Part shown: piece after piece, positions 1 to 5,605 of the stretch
How the letters are laid out: every line of letters begins with the position of its first letter
Position numbering within the stretch: position 1 is the stretch's first letter
DNA from: Filomicrobium sp.
GTDB taxonomy: Bacteria > Pseudomonadota > Alphaproteobacteria > Rhizobiales > Hyphomicrobiaceae
Length of the DNA: 6,187 nucleotides
Direction: 5' to 3'
NCBI GenBank assembly: GCA_021775655.1
Contig: JAJFHK010000058.1
Span: 1 to 6,187, forward strand
Translations under genes and position numbers: made by a program
The notes under the pieces: model-generated
What the model was told of the DNA's origin: nothing
Seen by the model: the letters and a program-made list of their open reading frames with translations, nothing else
Databases searched by the model: none

Positions 1-1
1 T

Positions 2-1090
2 ATGGCAGCCGGTGTTAATTACAACGGCGTATGGGCAAGCCTCGGCACGCCGGTCTCGATGTTCAATGTTCACAAGAACCCCTTCCACGTCGCGGGCTCT
101 GATGCTTCGGGCATCGTTTGGGCGGTCGGCTCAAAAGTGAAGCGCTGGAAAGTCGGCGATGAAGTCGTCATTCACTGCAATCAGGACGACGGCGATGACG
201 AGGAGTGCAACGGCGGAGACCCGATGTACTCCACGTCGCAGCGCATCTGGGGCTATGAAACGCCGGACGGTTCGTTCGCCCAATTTGCCCGCGTGCAGGA
301 TCGCCAGTTGCTGGAGCGGCCGAAGCACCTGACTTGGGAAGAAAGCGCCTGTTACACGCTTGTTCTGGCAACCGCATACCGCATGCTCTTCGGGCACCGC
401 CCGCACGTTTTGCGTCCCGGTCACAACGTTTTGGTGTGGGGCGCCTCAGGCGGTCTGGGCTCGATGGCTGTCCAGCTTTGCGCCACGGGCGGTGCCAACG
501 CCATCGGCGTGGTATCTGAAGACGACAAGCGCGACTTCGTTATGCAGCTTGGCGCACGTGGCGTCCTCAACCGAAAGGATTTTGACGGCTGCTGGGGGCA
601 ATTGCCGAAGGTCAACAGCCCCGAATTTAATGACTGGAGCAAAGCAGCGCGCGGATTTGGCAAGGCGATCTGGAACTTTACCGGCAAGGGCAAAAATCCC
701 GACTTCATCTTCGAGCACCCGGGAGAAGCGACGTTCCCATTGTCTGTCTTCCTGGTTAGGCGAGGAGGCATGGTCGTTATCTGCGCGGGTACGACGGGCT
801 ACAATCTGACTATGGACGCACGTTATCTTTGGATGCATCAAAAGCGTGTTCAAGGTTCCCACTTCGCCAACCTCAAGCAGGCCTCGCAGGCCAACAAGTT
901 GGTGGTCGAGAGGCGTATCGATCCATGTATGTCGGAAGTGTTCCCGTGGGCGCAGATCCCCAAGGCACACATGCGGATGTGGAAGAACGAACATAAGCCC
1001 GGCAACATGTCCGTGCTGGTGTCCGCACCCACGACCGGACTTCGCACCCTGGAAGATACGCGGGAAGCCAGTGAATCCCGTTTCGGGTAA
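2..1090 (+). CDS. ccr: Crotonyl-CoA carboxylase/reductase, 5'-truncated by window edge
   Basis: Catalyses the NADPH-dependent reductive carboxylation of crotonyl-CoA with CO2 to (2S)-ethylmalonyl-CoA, the key step of the ethylmalonyl-CoA pathway in the cytoplasm. The visible 362 residues form a zinc-free medium-chain dehydrogenase/reductase. GVNYNGVW (4-11) near the start, WGYET (83-87) and GSHFA (285-289, His287) carry the Asn, Glu and His that correspond, by family knowledge, to the CO2-binding pocket. The aromatic residue before the Glu is Tyr85, where the Kitasatospora enzyme has Phe. GASGGLG (147-153) is the NADPH-binding glycine motif, and FEHPGEATF (237-245) and RYLWM (274-278) are also typical. 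Family members have about 430 residues, so roughly 70 N-terminal residues lie left of the window. The ATG at 2 is an internal methionine (MAAGVNYN), not the start. The stop is TAA at 1088-1090. The sequence resembles Methylobacterium- and Rhodobacter-type enzymes more than the Streptomyces type, which has a longer loop after GVNYN. Identification is very secure. Confidence 0.96.
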   Translation: MAAGVNYNGVWASLGTPVSMFNVHKNPFHVAGSDASGIVWAVGSKVKRWKVGDEVVIHCNQDDGDDEECNGGDPMYSTSQRIWGYETPDGSFAQFARVQDRQLLERPKHLTWEESACYTLVLATAYRMLFGHRPHVLRPGHNVLVWGASGGLGSMAVQLCATGGANAIGVVSEDDKRDFVMQLGARGVLNRKDFDGCWGQLPKVNSPEFNDWSKAARGFGKAIWNFTGKGKNPDFIFEHPGEATFPLSVFLVRRGGMVVICAGTTGYNLTMDARYLWMHQKRVQGSHFANLKQASQANKLVVERRIDPCMSEVFPWAQIPKAHMRMWKNEHKPGNMSVLVSAPTTGLRTLEDTREASESRFG

Positions 1091-1142
1091 GCTAGTCGCC
1101 TCCAGCCGGCCGTATCCGGCAGAAATTTACTGTAAGATTTGA

Positions 1143-1169
1143 GCCCGTTCGCACGAGGTGCGGACGGGC
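1143..1169 (+). terminator. Strong hairpin after ccr, possible terminator
   Basis: Arms 1143-1154 and 1158-1169 pair over 12 bp, with one G-T wobble (1149/1163) and a three-base loop (GAG). It lies 52 bp after the ccr stop. A rho-independent terminator would need a T-run, but CATTCGTTCC follows instead, so termination would be weak or factor-assisted. The hairpin also ends only 22 bp before the ATG of the next gene, so if transcription reads through or starts upstream, it sits in that gene's leader. Confidence 0.5.
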
Positions 1170-1191
1170 CCATTCGTTCCGGACCTTGTTC

Positions 1192-2082
1192 ATGCTCCTG
1201 CGATTTGCACCGCTGCTATTCGTCCTGCTTTGGTCGACCGGTTTTATCGCGTCGAAAGTCGGTGGACACCATGCCGAACCGTTCACGTTTCTGGCGGTAC
1301 GATTTACGATGGTGTTAGCAATCCTGTTGCCATGGGCTTTGTTGAGTCAAACTGAGTGGCCGCCGCTGCGGGTGATGGCGCAGGCGGCACTGACCGGATT
1401 ACTCATTCATACGGCTTACCTGGGCGGTGTTCTGTGGGCCTTGCGCGAAGGGATGGCAGCCGGACTGGTCGCAATCGTCGTTTCGACGCAACCGATTCTG
1501 ACCGGTTTGTTGGCCGGGCCGCTCTTGGGGGAGTGGCCGGGCCGCCGCCATTGGACCGGACTCATTCTTGGAATTACCGGTGTGTTGCTGGTGTTGGCCC
1601 CCAAACTTGGCAATGTCACCTTCGGTGAAGCTCTGGGACCCTTGGCGCTGGCGAGTGCGGTTATATCGCTTGTGGGAATTACGCTTGGGACTCTCAATCA
1701 AAAGGCGCACGGAATGAGCGGTGATCTTCTCGCTCTTACGATTGTGCAATATGCGGCTGCTTTCGCGTCGTCGCTGATCTTCGCTACGCTATTTGAAACC
1801 ATGCGAGTCGATTGGACGATTGACTTTGCTCTGGCACTTGCTTGGCTGGTCTTGGTCCTGTCGATCGGCGCAATCGGCTTGTTGCTACTTATGATCCGCG
1901 CTCGCGAGGTGACGCGGGTCACGAGCCTGTTCTATCTCGTGCCGCCAACGACGGCGCTAATGGCCGCCGCCATGTTCGGTGAACAGCTAAATGTAATTCA
2001 GATTATCGGTATATGTCTTGTGATGGCGGCGGTCTTTGTCATCCGGCCGATGGCAGCAAGGACCGCAACCAATCCGCATTAG
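1192..2082 (+). CDS. EamA/DMT-family transporter, ten membrane helices
   Basis: An inner-membrane permease of the drug/metabolite transporter superfamily, probably a metabolite or amino-acid exporter; the substrate cannot be read from sequence. The 296 residues hold about ten hydrophobic segments (near 4-21, 30-51, 62-82, 89-108, 119-136, 147-167, 179-200, 212-232, 241-261 and 267-284) arranged as two EamA repeats. The opening RFAPLLFVLLWSTGFI and the closing YLVPPTTALMAA followed by GEQL (263-266) are classic EamA signatures, as is the GEWPGRRHWTGLILGITGV region at the end of repeat one. Length is normal and the frame is intact. The start is uncertain: ATG at 1192 is preferred, while an in-frame TTG at 1186 would add two residues. 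Upstream there is only a weak GGA (1181-1183). It follows ccr in the same direction with a 101-bp gap containing a hairpin, so co-transcription is doubtful. No neighbour suggests a substrate. Confidence 0.9.
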   Translation: MLLRFAPLLFVLLWSTGFIASKVGGHHAEPFTFLAVRFTMVLAILLPWALLSQTEWPPLRVMAQAALTGLLIHTAYLGGVLWALREGMAAGLVAIVVSTQPILTGLLAGPLLGEWPGRRHWTGLILGITGVLLVLAPKLGNVTFGEALGPLALASAVISLVGITLGTLNQKAHGMSGDLLALTIVQYAAAFASSLIFATLFETMRVDWTIDFALALAWLVLVLSIGAIGLLLLMIRAREVTRVTSLFYLVPPTTALMAAAMFGEQLNVIQIIGICLVMAAVFVIRPMAARTATNPH

Positions 2083-2098
2083 CGAACCGGCGACGGCT

Positions 2099-2130
2099 TG
2101 GAATTCAATCGAGGGCAAACGCCAATTCCA
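2099..2130. repeat. Inverted repeat upstream of the HTH regulator gene
   Basis: TGGAATT at 2099-2105 is matched by its reverse complement AATTCCA at 2124-2130, with an 18-base spacer. It lies in the 101-bp gap before the regulator gene, 54 bp ahead of its ATG. The arms are about 25 bp apart centre to centre, which is compatible with a dimeric operator, but a 7-bp inverted repeat can also occur by chance. Confidence 0.25.
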
Positions 2131-2138
2131 GGTTGCAA

Positions 2139-2155
2139 AATCCGGCATAATCCGG
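2139..2155. repeat. Direct repeat AATCCGG-CAT-AATCCGG, possible operator
   Basis: Two copies of AATCCGG (2139-2145 and 2149-2155) are separated by three bases, a repeat spacing of 10 bp, about one helical turn. The interval includes CATAAT (2146-2151), a reasonable -10 hexamer, although no good -35 is seen 17 bp upstream. The site is 28 bp from the regulator's ATG, a place suited to autoregulation. This is inference from position and spacing only. Confidence 0.3.
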
Positions 2156-2183
2156 TTTCGATTGCTGAGTTACATCGCATCTC

Positions 2184-3077
2184 ATGGACCCACTCGCGCC
2201 AATGGAAAGATTTCTAACGACCAAAGAGCTGGCAGACCTTCTCCGGCTCAAAGAGCGCAAGGTCTACGATATGGCCGCTGCCGGCGAAGTGCCCTGCACG
2301 CGGGCGACGGGCAAGCTGCTGTTTCCACGGGATGCCGTGGATGCTTGGCTTGCCGAACATACCGAAACCGGCAGCCTGGCCGCGACGTCACCGCGGCCAA
2401 GCGTCGTGCTCGGCAGCCATGATCCTTTGTTGGAATGGGCGCTGCGCGAAAGCCGGTCGGAGCTTGCAACCTATTTCGACTCAAGCCGCGATGGTCTGGA
2501 GCGCTACAGTGCTCGCGAAGGAATTGCGACGGGCCTGCATTTGTATTCAGCGGAGTCGGAAGACTGGAATACCCCCTTCGTCAGGAGCACTTTGGGAAAT
2601 CAACCCGTCGTGCTCGTTGAATGGGCCAAGCGCCAACGCGGGGTGATCGTTGCCAGCGGCAACCCGCACGGCATCCTTTCGATAGCTGATCTCAGGGGCC
2701 ACACCGTGGTTCCCCGGCAGGCATCGGCCGGCAGCCAGGTCTTGTTCGAGCACTTGTTAGCGGCTGCCGGATTAGGTAGCGGTGACATTATCCTCACCGC
2801 CCCTGCACTGTCGGAAGCCGACGCAGTCCTTGCCGTGCGAGAGGGTAAGGCGGATGCAGCATTTGGACTTGGCGCACTCGCAGGACCATATCAGCTTGAA
2901 TTCGCCGGACTGGAACAAGAACGTTTCGACCTGCTGATCGACCGGCGGAGCTTTTTCGAGCCGCCACTGCAAGCGCTCATGTCATTTGCACGCACAAAAA
3001 CTTTTCGGGATAAGGCAGGCGATCTAACCGGCTACGACATTTCCAAACTGGGCAAGGTTCATTTTAACGGACATTGA
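2184..3077 (+). CDS. HTH regulator with molybdate-binding-like (PBP) domain
   Basis: Probable one-component cytoplasmic regulator that binds DNA through an N-terminal helix-turn-helix and an oxyanion or related ligand through a C-terminal periplasmic-binding-protein-like domain. Residues about 9-58 (FLTTKELADLLRLKERKVYD, then GKLLFPRDAVDAWL) match the excisionase/MerR-like HTH. Residues about 73-280 match the molybdate-binding-like domain of COG1910: GSHDPLLEWALRES opens it, RQASAGSQ (178-185) is the probable ligand loop, EGKADAAFGL (220-229) follows, and GYDISKLGKVHFNG closes it. No signal peptide or membrane segment is present, as expected for the cytoplasmic fusion. Length (297) is normal and the frame intact. 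Start choice: ATG at 2184, or the in-frame ATG at 2202 (MERFLTT), which many relatives resemble; neither has a clear Shine-Dalgarno. No molybdate/tungstate transporter or molybdoenzyme gene adjoins it here, so the ligand is unproven. Confidence 0.88.
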   Translation: MDPLAPMERFLTTKELADLLRLKERKVYDMAAAGEVPCTRATGKLLFPRDAVDAWLAEHTETGSLAATSPRPSVVLGSHDPLLEWALRESRSELATYFDSSRDGLERYSAREGIATGLHLYSAESEDWNTPFVRSTLGNQPVVLVEWAKRQRGVIVASGNPHGILSIADLRGHTVVPRQASAGSQVLFEHLLAAAGLGSGDIILTAPALSEADAVLAVREGKADAAFGLGALAGPYQLEFAGLEQERFDLLIDRRSFFEPPLQALMSFARTKTFRDKAGDLTGYDISKLGKVHFNGH

Positions 3078-3278
3078 GCGGTAGTGGTGCATTCAATTCG
3101 CCCGCACAATCGCAACATAGCACATCGAGTTAGTCGCCAGCCTCGGACGTTGTTGAGGCGTTTGGCAAGCGACGCGATGGGGCAGGAGGACATGTCTATT
3201 TTCAGATTGCGTTGACCTCTTCGGCCGCTCTCGCTTTCCTACACTCGGGATCGAGTTGCTAGTCGGAGGGGCCTCACC
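3078..3278. other. Intergenic region without a gene
   Basis: This 201-bp stretch holds no convincing gene. An imperfect hairpin (GCCTC at 3140-3144 with GAGGC at 3155-3159, flanked by GCCA and TGGC) lies about 60 bp after the regulator stop but lacks a T-run. TTGACC at 3212-3217 is a good -35 hexamer reading toward the TIR remnant, but only TTTCCT or TTCCTA lies at 17-18 bp spacing, so a promoter is possible yet weak. An AGGAGG at 3184-3189 precedes only a 7-codon frame. Confidence 0.5.
3265..3271 (+). promoter_or_regulatory. Ribosome-binding site of the TIR remnant
   Basis: GGAGGGG lies seven bases before the ATG at 3279. It is the best-placed Shine-Dalgarno on the plus strand of this window and fixes the start of the broken TIR gene, showing that its initiation signals survive. 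Confidence 0.65.
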
Positions 3279-3620
3279 ATGACGTCATCAGAAAACGCCG
3301 ATGCAGGCGCACGCGTCTTCATCTCCTATTCACGCAGCGACGTCACCGTCGCAGAGGCGCTCTGCGTTAAACAGGGTTCGCGATCGAACTCGGCGGCGAC
3401 GAAACAGTGGCGCAAATCGACACTATCCGCGCCGAGCAAGCGGAATAGACGGCCTGGCTCATCGTTAGGCGCGGCTGTCGCGCTTGAACTGTGAAGCCCG
3501 TCAACACTGCTTCGGGTCACAAGTGAGCGTCGGGTGCTGCTCTGGATACGACTGCTTGCCCAGCCACCTCCAACGATGGGCTATACGGCCGAGTGGGTGG
3601 AAGGTTCGGATTTTGGCTGA
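3279..3620 (+). pseudogene. Decayed TIR-domain gene
   Basis: The first 29 residues read MTSSENADAGARVFISYSRS and onward to DVTVAEALC; RVFISYSRSD (12-21) is the first strand and loop of a TIR domain, a fold used for signalling adaptors and NAD-cleaving effectors. After codon 29 the start frame loses TIR character and stops at 3492-3494. A better continuation lies in the frame of codons starting at 3371 (GFAIELGGDE, then VAQIDTIRAEQAE), which meets TAG at 3446-3448, resumes as TAWLIVRRGCRA and stops at 3485-3487. The start frame then again reads plausibly at 3531-3572 (RVLLWIRLLAQPPP), like the late strand of TIR domains, and ends with TGA at 3618-3620. At least one frameshift and one stop are therefore implied. 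The 3' limit is uncertain and overlaps the convergent end of sthA by up to 40 bp. The opening TIR motif is clear; the downstream pieces are an inference by eye. A short 71-residue protein (3279-3494) is the alternative reading. Confidence 0.6.
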
Positions 3621-5008
3621 GCAGCACCCATCCGGTTCCAGGCGTCGAGCGCGGCAATCTTGTAGGCTTCGGCAAGCGTGGGGTAATTGAACGTACTCTC
3701 GACAAAATAGTCGAGCGTACCCTTCAGGTTCAATACAGCCTGGCCAATATGGATGAGTTCGGTCGCGCCCTCGCCGACGATGTGGCAACCAAGCAGCCGG
3801 CGCGTCTTCAATGAAAATAGCATTTTTAGCATTCCCCGATCGAGACCCATAATGTGGCCACGAGAGGTTTCGCGGAAGCGCGCAATTCCGCATTCATAGG
3901 GAATGCCGCGCTCGCTGACCTCTTCTTCCGTCATCCCGACCGTTGAGATTTCCGGAACGGAATAGATGCCATACGGAAAGAATTCCGGCGGCTCGTGCGC
4001 TGGCTCGCCCATCGCGTGGCAGGCTGCGATGCGACCCTGTTCCATCGAGGTGGATGCAAGACTTGGGAAGCCGATGACATCGCCGGCCGCATAAATATGG
4101 GGAACACCTGTCTGCAGCGTCTTTGGATTGACCGTCAATCGGCCACGATGATCGCAATCCAGTCCGCAGCTTTCGAGATTCAGGGATTTGGTGGCTCCTA
4201 CGCGGCCTGCAGCGAACAACACCATTTCCGCTCGGATCTTGCGGTTCCCCTCCAGTGTAATCTCGCAACCGGCATCGCTGCGCTTTACGCACTCGACCTT
4301 GCTGCCAAATCGCATGGCCATCCCTCGGTCGCGAAGTTGGGATGTAAAGTCCGCCAATAATTCTTGATCGATGAAGTCGAGCATGGTCTTGCGCGGTTCA
4401 ATCAACGTCATCGGCACATCGAGTGCGCTAAATATGGTCGCGTACTCAACCCCGATGACGCCGGCCCCGATGATCGCGATCGAGCGAGGCAGCCTCGGCA
4501 ATTCTAGAATGTCGTCGCTGTCGAAGACAGATTGGGCGTCGAATGGAATATCGTCCGGGCGATATGGAATTGTGCCGACGGCGATTAGAAAATTGTCAGC
4601 CGTGAAGCTGGAGAGATCGCCGTCGTCGCTCGAAACCTGAACAGTCCTTGCGTCCTTAAAGCTTGCATTGCCGCGCAGCGTTTTGACTTGGTTGCGCGCA
4701 AACTGATGTTCGAGAACATCTACCTCGTGGTTCAATGTGATGTGCAGCCTTGCGCGCAAATCCTCGGCGCCGATGTCCTTCTGGGCCCGGTACGAGCGTC
4801 CGTAAAAGCCGCGCTCTCGCCATCCCGACAGGTTCAGCGCCGTCTCGCGCAAGGTTTTGGAAGGGATTGTGCCGGTGTGAACGGAGACGCCGCCCACGCG
4901 CCGCCCTCGCTCGACGACCAAAACACGCTTGCCCAATTTGGCGGCCTGTATCGCAGCACGACGGCCAGCCGGGCCACTCCCGATCACGAGCAAATCGAAA
5001 TGGTTCAA
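3581..5008 (-). CDS. sthA: Soluble pyridine nucleotide transhydrogenase (Si-specific)
   Basis: Cytoplasmic flavoprotein exchanging hydride between NADPH and NADH (NADPH + NAD+ to NADP+ + NADH). Its usual role is disposal of excess NADPH. The 475 residues have the full class I pyridine nucleotide-disulfide oxidoreductase layout: FAD-binding GSGPAG (10-15), the SthA-type signature HTGTIPSKTLRE (44-55), a second Rossmann motif GAGVIG (181-186), the FAD-contacting AAGD (307-310), and a C-terminal dimerisation domain (about 345-455) with SVPEISTVGMTEEE and HIVGEGATELIH. The disulfide of lipoamide dehydrogenase (CxxxxC) is absent: the two positions are Ser42 and Thr47. The usual C-terminal catalytic His of that family is replaced in FNYPTLAEAY (440-449), as known for SthA. 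Length matches the family (about 465-475). The start is TTG (5006-5008): an in-frame TGA lies ten codons upstream (5036-5038) with no ATG between, and GGGGG (complement of 5014-5018) sits five bases before. It converges with the TIR remnant. Confidence 0.94.
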   Translation of the reverse strand: MNHFDLLVIGSGPAGRRAAIQAAKLGKRVLVVERGRRVGGVSVHTGTIPSKTLRETALNLSGWRERGFYGRSYRAQKDIGAEDLRARLHITLNHEVDVLEHQFARNQVKTLRGNASFKDARTVQVSSDDGDLSSFTADNFLIAVGTIPYRPDDIPFDAQSVFDSDDILELPRLPRSIAIIGAGVIGVEYATIFSALDVPMTLIEPRKTMLDFIDQELLADFTSQLRDRGMAMRFGSKVECVKRSDAGCEITLEGNRKIRAEMVLFAAGRVGATKSLNLESCGLDCDHRGRLTVNPKTLQTGVPHIYAAGDVIGFPSLASTSMEQGRIAACHAMGEPAHEPPEFFPYGIYSVPEISTVGMTEEEVSERGIPYECGIARFRETSRGHIMGLDRGMLKMLFSLKTRRLLGCHIVGEGATELIHIGQAVLNLKGTLDYFVESTFNYPTLAEAYKIAALDAWNRMGAAQPKSEPSTHSAV

Positions 5009-5090
5009 TGATGCCCCCGTAGACTCCAGACGAGATCACCTCAACATTATGCGGTAGGCTCAAGGAGAATTCTAACTCTTAAAATATTGT

Positions 5091-5100
5091 TTTCCGGAAA
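5091..5100. repeat. Palindrome TTTCCGGAAA upstream of sthA
   Basis: A perfect 10-bp palindrome whose inner edge lies 82 bp upstream of the sthA start codon, in the AT-rich part of the gap. Its size and place suit a regulator-binding site for sthA, but no protein can be assigned and such short palindromes occur by chance. Confidence 0.3.
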
Positions 5101-5216
5101 TTGCATTTTGGAGACAGAATTATTGTTCCGATTTATGCGCTTTAATTCTGGTCGAAGGGAAGGAAGTGGCTCAGGTAGAAATATAGTTTATATTTTTGGC
5201 CTTCCAGGCGTCACGG

Positions 5217-5242
5217 ACTTTTCAATCCTTGAACTTTTCAAT
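5217..5242. repeat. Direct repeat ACTTTTCAAT, 16-bp period
   Basis: ACTTTTCAAT occurs at 5217-5226 and again at 5233-5242. Between them TTCAA-TCC-TTGAA (5221-5233) forms a small dyad. The same core (TTTTCAA or its complement) returns at 5280-5289 and 5300-5309, so four related copies lie within about 90 bp. This clustering is directly visible; a regulatory role is inference. Confidence 0.4.
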
Positions 5243-5279
5243 GGAAACTTCCCTGCTCGTGACCGCGCGGCTCATGTGG

Positions 5280-5309
5280 TTGAAAAACTCCGGCAATGAA
5301 GTTTTTCAA
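5280..5309. repeat. 10-bp inverted repeat, TTGAAAAACT / AGTTTTTCAA
   Basis: Arms 5280-5289 and 5300-5309 are perfectly complementary over 10 bp with a 10-base loop. As RNA it would fold as a hairpin on either strand. There is no following T-run in either direction, so it is not a typical intrinsic terminator. On the minus strand it lies about 300 bp after the hom stop and about 270 bp before sthA. Confidence 0.45.
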
Positions 5310-5382
5310 GGCGCAGCCCGCCAGCCTGAAGATATTGCACGATTCAGCTTCGGGACAACTCCGGAAAGTCTTGGTTTGAAGA

Positions 5383-5398
5383 TTGCACGGTAGTGCAA
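5383..5398. repeat. Dyad TTGCAC-GGTA-GTGCAA
   Basis: A perfect 6-bp inverted repeat with a four-base centre, shaped like a dimeric operator half-site pair. A related partial copy, ATTGCACG, lies at 5334-5341; both follow GAAGAT (5328-5333 and 5378-5383), giving an imperfect direct repeat 50 bp apart. No regulator can be named. Confidence 0.35.
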
Positions 5399-5605
5399 CG
5401 CTGAAGACCGGACATGGCGTGAGTGCGGCTCGCAGCCCAGCGCTTGAATGCCGACTTTCTGTTCCGTTGCTCTTCAAATTCCAGCGCGCATCGAATTACG
5501 ACTCTAGCGCACGTTCAGTTTGGACGGACTCAGTCAACGTGCTCCAAGTTTTTTGTTGGATCGTGTTCCGGGCGCAAAACCGCCTAAACATTTGCTGAAC
5601 TTGGC

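Larger units (their letters stand above)
5009..5605. other. Repeat-rich intergenic region between hom and sthA
   Basis: About 600 bp with no convincing gene on either strand. Open frames here are under 80 codons, have no recognisable family and lack good start signals. The part from about 5065 to 5250 is visibly richer in A and T than the flanking genes, as expected for a promoter region. Because hom and sthA both read leftward, this stretch must carry the sthA promoter and any hom terminator, but neither is clear: CATAAT (complement of 5046-5051) is the best -10 candidate for sthA and has no good -35. Several short repeats listed separately lie here. Confidence 0.6.

Noticed and set aside
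360..809. Plus-strand frame of 149 codons overlapping ccr in another frame
   Set aside because: Its translation is low-complexity and rich in Ser, Arg and Ala with no motif, while the ccr frame is certain.
446..994. Long minus-strand frame (182 codons) inside ccr
   Set aside because: It lies antisense to a strongly recognised gene and has no recognisable family; it arises from the codon bias of ccr.
3176..3215. Micro-frame starting ATGGGGCAGGAGGACATG with an internal AGGAGG
   Set aside because: It encodes only 12 codons (7 from the second ATG), and the AGGAGG sits two bases before the second ATG, too close to work well.
3894..4292. Minus-strand frame of 132 codons overlapping sthA
   Set aside because: It is a frame-shifted shadow of sthA, whose own frame shows full family motifs without interruption.
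5087..5299. Plus-strand frame of 70 codons in the hom-sthA gap
   Set aside because: No ribosome-binding site, no recognisable motif, and it runs through the repeat cluster; not supported as a gene.
5238..5477. Minus-strand frame of 79 codons in the hom-sthA gap
   Set aside because: The translation has scattered Cys, Ser and Arg with no domain character and no good start signal.
5543..5560. Inverted repeat TCCAA / TTGGA around a T-run after hom, considered as a terminator
   Set aside because: The stem is only 5 bp and the T-run lies in the loop, not after the stem, on either strand.
5009..5605. Possible tRNA or CRISPR array in the repeat-rich gap
   Set aside because: No cloverleaf arms or T-loop sequence were found, and the repeats are too short and irregular for a CRISPR array.
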